A stretch of 20,143 bases of DNA from assembly GCA_019419505.1 (NCBI GenBank), contig DXZS01000001.1, positions 1 through 20,143 of the forward strand. The letters are read 5' to 3'. The stretch is from Collinsella sp. (GTDB taxonomy: Bacteria; Actinomycetota; Coriobacteriia; Coriobacteriales; Coriobacteriaceae). Under the pieces are notes generated by a model that ran no database searches, was not told where the DNA came from, and was given only the letters and a program-made list of their open reading frames with translations. The position numbers and the translations under genes were made by a program. Positions within the stretch are counted from its first letter, which is position 1; each line of letters opens with the position of its first letter. Positions 1 to 6,832 of this stretch are shown piece after piece.

Positions 1-58
1 TGGGAGGCCAGGGCGCCGCTGACCGGTGGACGGCACCGAGCCGTACGCTTGAACTTGG
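1..58. other. Unassigned left edge
   Basis: This GC-rich piece precedes a strong + strand terminator, so it is probably the 3' end of a gene or RNA whose body lies outside the window. Frame 2 would end at a TGA at 20-22 after six codons (G-R-P-G-R-R). The other two forward frames read on into the terminator. Six codons are not enough to identify a protein, and an RNA 3' end is equally possible. Confidence 0.2.
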
Positions 59-90
59 AAGGGGGAGGCCTCGCGGCCTCCCCCTTTTTT
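59..90 (+). terminator. Intrinsic terminator
   Basis: The 10-bp perfect stem GGGGGAGGCC / GGCCTCCCCC (61-70 and 75-84) has a 4-nt loop, A59-A60 can extend it, and six T residues follow at 85-90. It ends the off-window + strand unit. The A residues on the other side of the stem could let it also stop the - strand gene that ends at 155. Confidence 0.9.
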
Positions 91-154
91 GCGTTTACCG
101 GGCATAAATGACTCATTTACGCCAGACGATTTAATTCTTTTTGGTATTGAGCTT

Positions 155-622
155 TTATTTAAAGACAATAAAACGAATAACAAGGGCAACTGCTATGGAT
201 GCAATGATCAAAAGCAGGATTGTCAGTCGATGCTGCTTGCGTCGTTTACTTGACGAAACGAAGATTGATTTTCCCTGTTTTGGCGTTTCGAGATAGCGAG
301 CCGAATGCGTCAAGGTTTGCTTTGGTCGAGGACCTCTTTGTTGATGAGCGGCGGATGCTTTCATCGGCTCATCACTAGCTGCGCTGTTTTTAGATAATGG
401 TGCGTCTTTCAGATATACAGGGTCTCCCGAGGCGACGCCCATATGTTTGCGTCCCGTTTGGGCATCCTCGAGCGTTTGATATCGATTTCTCGTCACATAC
501 TCGGGCTCCGGATCATTAATGGGCTCTTGCGAGATGTGGGGGCGATGGAACCGTGGCGGCTGCGTGGAAGTATCTTCCCCCTGCGTCGGCATAAACATAT
601 TGTTCTGGTTTTGGTCGTCCAT
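155..622 (-). CDS. Hypothetical C-terminally anchored membrane protein
   Basis: 155 aa of unknown function; I do not recognise a family. Residues 1-130 are polar, low in hydrophobics and rich in Gln, Pro, Ser, Lys and Arg, which suggests a disordered cytoplasmic region. A basic cluster (SSSKRRKQHR) sits just before a single hydrophobic segment at about 133-155 that ends the protein (RFIVFK). That is the arrangement of a tail-anchored protein. No N-terminal signal peptide is present. The start is supported by AAAGGGC about five bases upstream on the - strand. The gene is divergent from hsp20 and base composition is slightly more A/T-rich than its neighbours. The existence of the gene is fairly likely; any function would be a guess. 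Confidence 0.7.
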   Translation of the reverse strand: MDDQNQNNMFMPTQGEDTSTQPPRFHRPHISQEPINDPEPEYVTRNRYQTLEDAQTGRKHMGVASGDPVYLKDAPLSKNSAASDEPMKASAAHQQRGPRPKQTLTHSARYLETPKQGKSIFVSSSKRRKQHRLTILLLIIASIAVALVIRFIVFK

Positions 623-742
623 GATGCCCTTTAGCTCGTTACCAACAACGTGTACGCGCTCATTGTAAGCCCCTTGTTATTTGTAGCTGGGGACATACTC
701 GGTATTTAAGCTCTGGTTCAAAGAACCTTAACCTTCCTAAAA

Positions 743-763
743 CCTGAGTCATACGCACTTAGA
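743..763 (+). promoter_or_regulatory. Possible HAIR-like (HspR) operator
   Basis: CCTGAGT-N7-ACTTAGA resembles the actinobacterial HspR box (HAIR, CTTGAGT-N7-ACTCAAG). The spacing is exact and the left half has one mismatch, but the right half has three. An isolated ACTCAAA half-site follows at 781-787. It lies about 140 bp upstream of an Hsp20 gene, which is the kind of target HspR controls. This is a pattern match only. Confidence 0.3.
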
Positions 764-899
764 TATGCTTATAGTACTGGACTCAAAAAACTTTATAGTC
801 GATGTATATATGAGCACTGGGTGGGCATATATAAGAGCGTCAAAAGAAGTCCCAGTCACCTGGAGGATGACTCGGCAGTCCTATAAAGGAGTGGTAAAC

Positions 900-1331
900 A
901 TGGCAAGCATGGTTCCTTATCGTTCGGTTTTTGGCGTTCGTCCCTCTGCAAGCTCGCTGTTCGATCTGTTTGATGATATGAGCGACCTAGCGAACAGCTC
1001 GATTGCCTCTAAGGCGTTCCCCGTTGACGTTGAGGATAAGGGCGATGGCTATGAGGTCAAGGCTTATCTGACCGGCGTCGCCAAGGACGATATCGATGTC
1101 GAGCTTAACGAGGGCCGTCTGTCCATTAGCGTGAATGTCGAGGAAGACGAGGAGAACGAGGGCAAGAACTTCCTGCAGAAGGAGTTCAGCTCGTACAGCG
1201 CGACGCGTGGCGTGTATCTTAAGGACGCTTCGAGCGAGGGCCTCTCGGCTAAGTACGCTGACGGCATCCTGACCGTTACGGTTCCCAAGATCGTCGAGAA
1301 GAAGAACGTTACGAAGATCTCCATCGAATAA
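900..1331 (+). CDS. hsp20: Small heat shock protein, Hsp20/alpha-crystallin family
   Basis: 143 aa, the usual size for bacterial Hsp20. These are ATP-independent holdases that bind unfolding proteins and keep them soluble for Hsp70/ClpB refolding. The start is ATG 900, preceded by AAAGGAG (885-891); an in-frame ATG at 765 lies in the promoter region and has no such site. The N-terminal 35 residues contain a phenylalanine-rich stretch (SSLFDLFDDM) typical of the substrate-binding arm. The alpha-crystallin domain runs from about 40 to 143: FPVDVEDKGDGYEVKAYL, then an acidic insert (VEEDEENEG), then ADGILTVTVPK, the conserved A-x-x-x-GxL-x-V motif near the C-terminus. The gene is monocistronic, divergent from the gene ending at 155, and convergent with the metallo-hydrolase gene across a shared terminator. 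Confidence 0.95.
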   Translation: MASMVPYRSVFGVRPSASSLFDLFDDMSDLANSSIASKAFPVDVEDKGDGYEVKAYLTGVAKDDIDVELNEGRLSISVNVEEDEENEGKNFLQKEFSSYSATRGVYLKDASSEGLSAKYADGILTVTVPKIVEKKNVTKISIE

Positions 1332-1364
1332 CTTCGTTGGTGTTCTTCGCTATTAAAGGACAAC

Positions 1365-1398
1365 AAAAGGGGCTGGGAAGCGATTCCCGGCCCCTTTT
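1365..1398. terminator. Bidirectional terminator between hsp20 and the MBL gene
   Basis: A 15-bp stem (1365-1379 with 1384-1398, one G-U pair) has a 4-nt loop. The stem starts with AAAA and ends with TTTT, so transcripts from either side end in a U tract. It fits two convergent genes ending at 1331 and 1414. Confidence 0.9.
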
Positions 1399-1413
1399 GC
1401 TGTTTAGGACAGT

Positions 1414-2223
1414 CTATTGAATGGTTGCTGGCCGATACTGGCTTGCGGGGCGTATCGAGAGTTTTCGCGATCCTTGGAGAAGGGTGGCGGAGCTGCCGAG
1501 CTCGTCATCCAGGGTTGCGGCTAGAGCTTTGGCATAGCTTTTGACGGTAAGGCTCGGACGATTGTTGTCTTGGCTGATATGCATGGCAATGAGCTGTTCG
1601 GTGCGATCGGTAACAAGTTCGCGCGCGGCTTCGGCGGCTTGGCCGTTGGAGAGGTGTCCCCTTGCAGACAGGATGCGCTCCTGAAGAAAGCGGGGATATT
1701 CTCCCTCGCGCAGCATGGTCACATCGTGGTTGCTTTCGAGCGCGAGGACTCGACAATCTTTGAGGGTGTTCATGGCTTGGCTCGATAGCTCTCCGGTGTC
1801 GGTAGCAAAGCCGATGGAATCATCGAGGGCGTCGAATCGAAAGCCGATTGGATTTATGACATCGTGTGATGTTGAGTAGGTTTGCACGTGGATGCCGGCA
1901 ATGGATAGGGTGTCACCGGGGTCGAATTCCTCGACAGGCAGATGCGAAAGATTTTCTTTGCTCGAAAGTGTGCCCCTGCTGGCAAAGAGGTGACCGTGCC
2001 AGTGCTTGCACCAGACATCGAGACCCTTGATGTGATCGCTATGCTCATGAGTAATGAGAAGAGCCGAGACGTTGTCTGCCGAGAGTCCCAGTTCTGCCAT
2101 GCGCTTTAATGTCTCGCGGCGAGAAAGACCGTCGTCAATCATGATGAGCCCCCGGGGGCCTTCGATGAGCGCGCAGTTGCCTTTTGAGCCGCTGCCAAGG
2201 ATATGAAGGTGCAGACGAGACAT
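1414..2223 (-). CDS. Metallo-beta-lactamase-fold hydrolase, YycJ/WalJ-like
   Basis: 269 aa from ATG 2223. The N-terminus HLHILGSGSKGNCALIEG is typical of the YycJ/WalJ branch of the MBL fold, whose studied members act as 5' exonucleases on DNA. The metal-binding motif is HEHSDH at residues 59-64 (H59, H61, D63, H64). Later ligands are plausible in TYSTSHD and ATDTGE. In many firmicutes this gene sits with walRK; here there is no two-component system next to it. An upstream in-frame start at 2271 would abut the divergent tilS start codon, so I prefer 2223, although its ribosome-binding site is weak. The nuclease role is by family and the substrate is not shown by sequence. Confidence 0.9.
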   Translation of the reverse strand: MSRLHLHILGSGSKGNCALIEGPRGLIMIDDGLSRRETLKRMAELGLSADNVSALLITHEHSDHIKGLDVWCKHWHGHLFASRGTLSSKENLSHLPVEEFDPGDTLSIAGIHVQTYSTSHDVINPIGFRFDALDDSIGFATDTGELSSQAMNTLKDCRVLALESNHDVTMLREGEYPRFLQERILSARGHLSNGQAAEAARELVTDRTEQLIAMHISQDNNRPSLTVKSYAKALAATLDDELGSSATLLQGSRKLSIRPASQYRPATIQ

Positions 2224-2237
2224 AAGATTCCAAAGGA

Positions 2238-2243
2238 TACAAT
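2238..2243 (+). promoter_or_regulatory. Possible -10 box for tilS
   Basis: TACAAT lies 29 bp upstream of the tilS ATG, in the short gap between divergent genes. No good -35 box is visible. The same hexamer precedes several other genes in the window. The tilS ribosome-binding site AGAGGAGGAAG follows at 2258-2268 and fixes the start. Confidence 0.4.
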
Positions 2244-2271
2244 GGGTGCGGACGAATAGAGGAGGAAGCAA

Positions 2272-3810
2272 ATGCCTACGGTATCACAGCATTACGGACA
2301 CCATGCCGTGCCCGGGGCAGTCGATGAGACCCGAACGAGGCAGCAGGCTGCTCCTGTCGTGCTCATGGTATCAGGCGGCGCGGACTCGACGGCACTGCTT
2401 CTTATGGCGTGCACATCAAAGCTGGATATCCAAGACGGGCGCGGTGTTGCCCCCATTGCTCGCGAGCGCCTGCATGTGCTGCATGTAAACCATCATCTGC
2501 GCGGCAAGGCGTCCGATGGCGACGAGGCCTTTGTGCGTGAGCTCTGCGCGAAATATGGTTTACCGCTGTGCGTGGAGCACGCTTATTTTGATGGGGAGTC
2601 GGGCAATATTGAGGCCGCGGCCCGCGAAGTGCGCTATGCCGCGGCGCGGAGGTATGTTCGCGAGCTCTGCGCCCAGACGGGGGCACCGCGAACGGCGGCT
2701 CGTATCTGCACCGCGCACACGTCTTCGGATCGCGCGGAAACGTTTTTGATGAACGCGATTAAGGGTTCGGGGCCCGCTGGCCTATCGAGCATTCCTCGCC
2801 GGAGGAATATCGTGGTACGTCCCTTGCTCGACCTAACTCATGGCGAGCTCGTGGGCTATCTACAGGTACATGGTCAGCCGTGGCGTGAAGACGAGAGCAA
2901 TGAGGATATCTCGTATCTGCGAAACTACGTGCGCCATCGAGTAATGCCAGTGGTGGCGCAGCGCAACGCGAGCGTCTGCAAGACGATTGGCGCCGCCTGC
3001 GAGATCTTAGGCGATGAGGACGCGTTTTTGTCTCAGCTTTCGGCACAGGCGTTTCGAAGCTGTTTGCGCAAAGAGGCAGCGGGCGCACTGGTGCTCGATG
3101 CCAGGCGCCTGGCTGCGGCTGAGGTGGTAATCGCGCGGCGCATCGTGCGACTGGCGATTAAGCGCATCGATCCGGACGCTCGTCCCGAGATGCGACATGT
3201 GGAGCGAGTCCTTTCCTGCGTTGCCGAGGGCACCGGCTCGGTCACGCTTCCGGCGGGGATTGACGCACGCATTGAGTTTGGCATGCTGGCGTTTAAGGCG
3301 CCGGCGGCTCGCGAGGGCCTGGTCGCGGACTGGGTTACCGTACCCGGTCGTTTGCCGTTGGGCGGGGGACGTATGCTGGTCACAGAACCGATGGCTGTTG
3401 AGCCGGGATGCGATATCGTGCGCCGCGCCCGTGAGCTTGCGGCTGCCGGGGAAGTGACAGCTTTGGTAGACGCGGCTGCCCTGGGTTTTGCCGACAGCGA
3501 TAGTGAGCGGATCCTGGCGGGCTCGCGTGGCGAGATCCCTGCCGAGGCGCGATTGGCGCGCCTGTGGGTGGACGGTCCCGCGCCGGGAGACGTGATGTGC
3601 CCGTTAGGGATGAGTGGCCGAAGCAAGAAAGTATCCGATTTGCTAGGCGAGGCTCGCATTCCCGTTTCCGAGCGCGCCGGCGTGCCCATGGTGAGGACGG
3701 CGCCGGGGGGTGCCGTGGTGTGGGTCGCCGGAGTTCGCGCGGACGAGCGTTTTAAGTGCACGGCCGCAACGCGCGTGGCATATCTGCTCCGCGTGGTCGA
3801 TGCGGAATAG
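2272..3810 (+). CDS. tilS: tRNA(Ile)-lysidine synthase
   Basis: 512 aa, somewhat longer than the 432 aa E. coli enzyme. TilS uses ATP and lysine to convert C34 of the tRNA-Ile CAU anticodon to lysidine, so that it reads AUA and is charged with isoleucine. It is normally essential. The PP-loop is SGGADS at residues 34-39, followed by LHVNHHLRG and the TAHTSSDRAETFLMNAIKGS block of the N-terminal adenylation domain, then WREDESNEDISYLRNYVRH. The C-terminal TilS domain is recognisable near residues 440-505 (GPAPGDVMCPLG, KKVSDLL, VVWVAGVRADERF). The ATG at 2272 follows a strong AGGAGG. It heads the tilS-hpt-ftsH cluster; the 147-bp gap to hpt contains a separate promoter candidate. Confidence 0.96.
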   Translation: MPTVSQHYGHHAVPGAVDETRTRQQAAPVVLMVSGGADSTALLLMACTSKLDIQDGRGVAPIARERLHVLHVNHHLRGKASDGDEAFVRELCAKYGLPLCVEHAYFDGESGNIEAAAREVRYAAARRYVRELCAQTGAPRTAARICTAHTSSDRAETFLMNAIKGSGPAGLSSIPRRRNIVVRPLLDLTHGELVGYLQVHGQPWREDESNEDISYLRNYVRHRVMPVVAQRNASVCKTIGAACEILGDEDAFLSQLSAQAFRSCLRKEAAGALVLDARRLAAAEVVIARRIVRLAIKRIDPDARPEMRHVERVLSCVAEGTGSVTLPAGIDARIEFGMLAFKAPAAREGLVADWVTVPGRLPLGGGRMLVTEPMAVEPGCDIVRRARELAAAGEVTALVDAAALGFADSDSERILAGSRGEIPAEARLARLWVDGPAPGDVMCPLGMSGRSKKVSDLLGEARIPVSERAGVPMVRTAPGGAVVWVAGVRADERFKCTAATRVAYLLRVVDAE

Positions 3811-3861
3811 CGTCCCACGCCTGCTATTCTGTGCGACGTTGACGGTATTCCCGCGCTGATG

Positions 3862-3901
3862 GCGCACGGGCTGGTAAATTTACCCCGTGCGCTGCTAGAA
3901 T
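3862..3901 (+). promoter_or_regulatory. Palindrome plus extended -10 promoter upstream of hpt
   Basis: The extended -10 TGC-TAGAAT (3893-3901) lies 56 bp before the hpt ATG. It is immediately preceded by an inverted repeat, GCGCACGG...CCGTGCGC (3862-3869 and 3885-3892), with the perfect 12-bp palindrome GGTAAATTTACC (3873-3884) inside. The palindrome fills the -35 region, which has no good -35 hexamer. It may be an operator, or a weak terminator hairpin for tilS without a U tract. Confidence 0.45.
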
Positions 3902-3957
3902 GTGTAGTTCGCGTCCATACGGCGGTGTGTGGGCGATAAGCACAAGAAAGGGTTGTC

Positions 3958-4506
3958 ATGGCTTCTCAACATCCGGATATCGAGAAGGTTCTGTTCACGC
4001 AGGAGGATATCGACGGTATCGTCTCTCGCCTGGGCGAGGAGATTACGCGCGACTACGCGGGTAAGGATCTGGTGCTGATTGCGGTCCTGCGCGGCGCCGT
4101 GGTCTTTATGGGCGACCTGATGCGTAAGATCGAGCTGCCGACCAACATCGATTTCATGGCTGTTTCGAGCTACGGCGACGGTGTGAAGTCCTCGGGCATC
4201 GTGCGTATCATTAAAGACCTGGATATCGACATCCGCGGTCGCGACGTGCTGATCGTCGAGGACATTCTGGACTCGGGCCTGACCCTCAAGTATCTGATGA
4301 AGAACCTCGAGAGCCGCAAGCCCGCTTCTCTGGAGGTCGCCGCCTTCCTGTGGAAGGACGTTGAGGACCGCGTCTCGGCCATCACGCCCAAGTATGTTGG
4401 AACCCATTGCCCCGATGCCTTTGTGGTGGGCTACGGCCTCGACTATGCCGAGCGCTATCGCAACCTTCCGTATCTGGGCATTTTGAAACCGGAGGTTTAT
4501 TCGTAA
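3958..4506 (+). CDS. hpt: Hypoxanthine phosphoribosyltransferase
   Basis: 182 aa, normal family length. It transfers the phosphoribosyl group from PRPP to hypoxanthine or guanine, giving IMP or GMP in purine salvage. The PRPP-binding motif VLIVEDILDSGLTL spans residues 97-110, with acidic residues E101 and D102. Upstream are VLRGA (43-47) for pyrophosphate binding and SSYGDG (70-75) in the flexible active-site loop. The start is ATG 3958 after AGAAAGGG. ftsH begins one base after the stop, so the two are cotranscribed and probably translationally coupled. The tilS-hpt-ftsH order is the same as in Bacillus and many other Gram-positives. Confidence 0.97.
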   Translation: MASQHPDIEKVLFTQEDIDGIVSRLGEEITRDYAGKDLVLIAVLRGAVVFMGDLMRKIELPTNIDFMAVSSYGDGVKSSGIVRIIKDLDIDIRGRDVLIVEDILDSGLTLKYLMKNLESRKPASLEVAAFLWKDVEDRVSAITPKYVGTHCPDAFVVGYGLDYAERYRNLPYLGILKPEVYS

Positions 4507-4507
4507 G

Positions 4508-6643
4508 ATGCCCGACGACCGTAACGACAACAATTCCCAGACTCCCCGGGACCCAAAGATCCCGGGGATGCCCGGAGGCAAGAAGCCCACGCGTACGGGC
4601 TGGCTGTATTTTCTTTTGGCTTGCGCGCTTCTGGGCTATGCCTTCTTTAATATGGGTTCCGGCTTTGCCAACTCCAGCAATACCGTTAAGCTCGCGACGA
4701 GCGAGATGGTCAGCGCCATCAAGCAGGATCGCGTCGAAGATCTGACCTATACGGTTCAAGACGGAAGCGTGACGGGTCATTACTGGAAGACGAAAAAGGA
4801 CAAGGGCGATACGAGCGAGCTCAAGAGCTTTTCCTCGACCTATGTCGGCTCCGATTCGCTTGCCGAGCTCATGGCGGAGCATCCCGACACCAAGTATATC
4901 GTCAACACCAATGACCCCGATTTTTGGGGCGACTTGGCGATGAGCGTGCTGCCGACGATTGCCCTGATCGCCATTATGTTCTACTTTATGCGACAGATGA
5001 TGGGCGCCAATAATAGGAACATGCAGTTTGGCAAGACCAACGCCAAGACCAACGAGGCTACGCGTCCCAAGGTCAAGTTCGAGGACGTTGCCGGCGTGGA
5101 CGAGGCAGTCGAGGAGCTCGAGGAGATCCGTGACTTTTTGAGCGATCCGGATCGCTATCGCAAGCTGGGCGCCAAGATCCCGCGTGGCGTGTTGCTGGTT
5201 GGCCCTCCGGGCACCGGTAAAACGCTGCTGGCCAAGGCCGTTGCCGGCGAGGCGGGCGTGCCGTTCTTTAGCATCTCGGGCTCTGACTTTGTGGAGATGT
5301 TCGTGGGCGTCGGCGCCAGCCGTGTGCGTGACCTCTTTAAGGAGGCCAAGTCCCAGGCCCCGTCGATCATCTTCATCGATGAGATCGATGCCGTGGGACG
5401 TCAGCGCGGAGCCGGCTTGGGCGGCGGCCACGACGAGCGCGAGCAGACGCTCAACCAGCTGCTGGTCGAGATGGACGGTTTTGAGGAGAGCGAGTCGGTC
5501 ATCCTGATCGCCGCCACCAACCGCCCCGACATTCTGGATCCGGCGCTGCTGCGTCCCGGCCGTTTTGACCGTCAGGTTACGGTCGACCGTCCGGACGTGA
5601 AGGGCCGCGAGCAGATTTTGCGCGTGCATGCCGAGAACAAGCCGATGGACGAGGACGTTAAGTTTGAGAAGCTCGCCCAGATGACTGTTGGCTTTACTGG
5701 TGCCGATTTAGCGAACCTGCTCAACGAGTCTGCGCTGCTGGCCGCTCGCCGTCATCGTTCCGTGATCTCGATGGACGAGGTCGAGGAATCGATGGAGCGC
5801 GTGATTGCCGGACCGCAGCGCAAGGGTCGCGTGATGACCGAGGCCGAGCGCACCACGATTGCCTACCACGAGAGCGGTCACGCCCTGGTGGGCCACATCC
5901 TGGAGCACTCCGATCCGGTCCACAAGATCTCGATCGTCAGCCGCGGCCAGGCGCTGGGCTACACACTGCAGCTTCCGCAGGAGGACCACTTCCTCAAGAC
6001 CAAGAACGAGATGCTCGACGAGCTCGCCGTGTTCTTGGGCGGTCGCGTTGCCGAGGAGCTCATGTGCGATGATATTACGTCGGGCGCGAGCAACGATCTG
6101 GAGCGCGCAACCAAGATGGCGCGCGAGATGGTCACGCGCCTGGGCATGAGCGAGGAGCTGGGCACGCAAGTGTTTGGCGAGGCGCAACATCAGGTGTTCC
6201 TTGGTCGCGATTACGCTGATCACCAGGATTACTCCGAGGAGACGGCGCGCCGCATCGATATCGAGGTTCAGCGCATTATGCGTGAGGCCCATCGTCGTGC
6301 GGTCGAGATCCTGGACGCCCGTCGCGATCAGCTCGATCTGATGGCGAAGGTGCTGCTTGAGCGCGAGACCGTCGAGGGCGACGCCGTGAACGCCCTGCTC
6401 GACAACGAGTGGAATGCCTACCTTGAGCGCGAGGGCGATATCCTGGCGGCCAAGGAGGAGCGCAATGCCAAGGCGGCCGGCATGCCGACCAAGAAGCGCG
6501 CGCCTCGCATGAGCGAGGAGGAGCTGGCGGCTGATGCCGCGGCCTTTGCGCAGGCGGCCATGCAGGAGGATGCCGAAGCCGCATCCGATGATGCTGACGA
6601 TGACCATGCCGTCGTCGATGCCGACACCGACACCGACAAATAG
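4508..6643 (+). CDS. ftsH: ATP-dependent zinc metalloprotease FtsH
   Basis: 711 aa membrane-anchored AAA+ protease that degrades misassembled membrane proteins and selected regulators as a hexamer. Two membrane segments (about 31-48 and 142-161) flank a short external domain. The AAA module has Walker A GPPGTGKT (232-239), Walker B IIFIDEID (287-294), the pore loop motif MFVGVGASRVR, and the arginine-finger region LRPGRFDR. The protease zinc site is HESGH (454-458), with D530 in the ASNDLERAT motif as third ligand. The C-terminal tail of about 50 residues is very acidic and Ala/Asp-rich, as is common but poorly conserved in FtsH. GGAGG at 4490-4494 inside the end of hpt serves as its ribosome-binding site. 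A terminator follows directly. Confidence 0.98.
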   Translation: MPDDRNDNNSQTPRDPKIPGMPGGKKPTRTGWLYFLLACALLGYAFFNMGSGFANSSNTVKLATSEMVSAIKQDRVEDLTYTVQDGSVTGHYWKTKKDKGDTSELKSFSSTYVGSDSLAELMAEHPDTKYIVNTNDPDFWGDLAMSVLPTIALIAIMFYFMRQMMGANNRNMQFGKTNAKTNEATRPKVKFEDVAGVDEAVEELEEIRDFLSDPDRYRKLGAKIPRGVLLVGPPGTGKTLLAKAVAGEAGVPFFSISGSDFVEMFVGVGASRVRDLFKEAKSQAPSIIFIDEIDAVGRQRGAGLGGGHDEREQTLNQLLVEMDGFEESESVILIAATNRPDILDPALLRPGRFDRQVTVDRPDVKGREQILRVHAENKPMDEDVKFEKLAQMTVGFTGADLANLLNESALLAARRHRSVISMDEVEESMERVIAGPQRKGRVMTEAERTTIAYHESGHALVGHILEHSDPVHKISIVSRGQALGYTLQLPQEDHFLKTKNEMLDELAVFLGGRVAEELMCDDITSGASNDLERATKMAREMVTRLGMSEELGTQVFGEAQHQVFLGRDYADHQDYSEETARRIDIEVQRIMREAHRRAVEILDARRDQLDLMAKVLLERETVEGDAVNALLDNEWNAYLEREGDILAAKEERNAKAAGMPTKKRAPRMSEEELAADAAAFAQAAMQEDAEAASDDADDDHAVVDADTDTDK

Positions 6644-6653
6644 TTCTTGTAAC

Positions 6654-6690
6654 AAAAGCCTCCGCGGGGAAACCTGTGGAGGCTTTTCCT
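6654..6690 (+). terminator. Intrinsic terminator after ftsH
   Basis: A 12-bp stem AAAAGCCTCCGC / GTGGAGGCTTTT (6654-6665 and 6676-6687, one G-U pair) is followed by CCTTTT. It closes the tilS-hpt-ftsH unit and separates it from the aminotransferase. Confidence 0.85.
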
Positions 6691-6711
6691 TTTGAGCGAT
6701 ATGGGGCCGTC

Positions 6712-6773
6712 TGTTGATTGGGGACAGACTTAAATGAGCGTTTTCACGCATTTAAGTCTGTCCCCAATCAACA
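6712..6773. repeat. Perfect 62-bp palindromic element (25-bp arms)
   Basis: Arms 6712-6736 and 6749-6773 are exact reverse complements, separated by 12 nt. Each arm carries the core GGGGACAGACTTAAATG. The core start (GGGGACAGA-Y-TTA) is shared with the repeat at 16913-16947. It lies between the ftsH terminator and the aminotransferase promoter, and resembles a REP/MITE-type intergenic repeat. No transposase is nearby. Confidence 0.85.
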
Positions 6774-6802
6774 TTGCTGCGGCACTTTGCTCGGCTAAAG
6801 CG

Positions 6803-6808
6803 TACAAT
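6803..6808 (+). promoter_or_regulatory. Possible -10 box of the aminotransferase gene
   Basis: TACAAT, 24 bp before the chosen ATG, in the context GCGTACAATAG. No convincing -35 hexamer is seen at 16-18 bp spacing. Confidence 0.45.
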
Positions 6809-6832
6809 AGCGCCTATGCGAAAGGGGAACAG

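Noticed and set aside
765..899. In-frame N-terminal extension of Hsp20
   Set aside because: It lies over promoter-like A/T-rich sequence, and the start at 900 has a clear AAAGGAG and the normal family length.
4382..5629. 415-codon open frame antisense to hpt and ftsH
   Set aside because: It is a shadow of two firmly identified genes; the composition is Leu/His/Arg-skewed with no motif.
2272..6643. tilS-hpt-ftsH as an unusual association
   Set aside because: This gene order is widespread in Gram-positive bacteria, so it is not novel.
5708..6751. 347-codon antisense frame over ftsH
   Set aside because: Antisense shadow; it also crosses the ftsH terminator.
6734..6832. Earlier start for the aminotransferase
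   Set aside because: It falls inside the palindrome and upstream of the TACAAT box; ATG 6833 has AAAGGGG.
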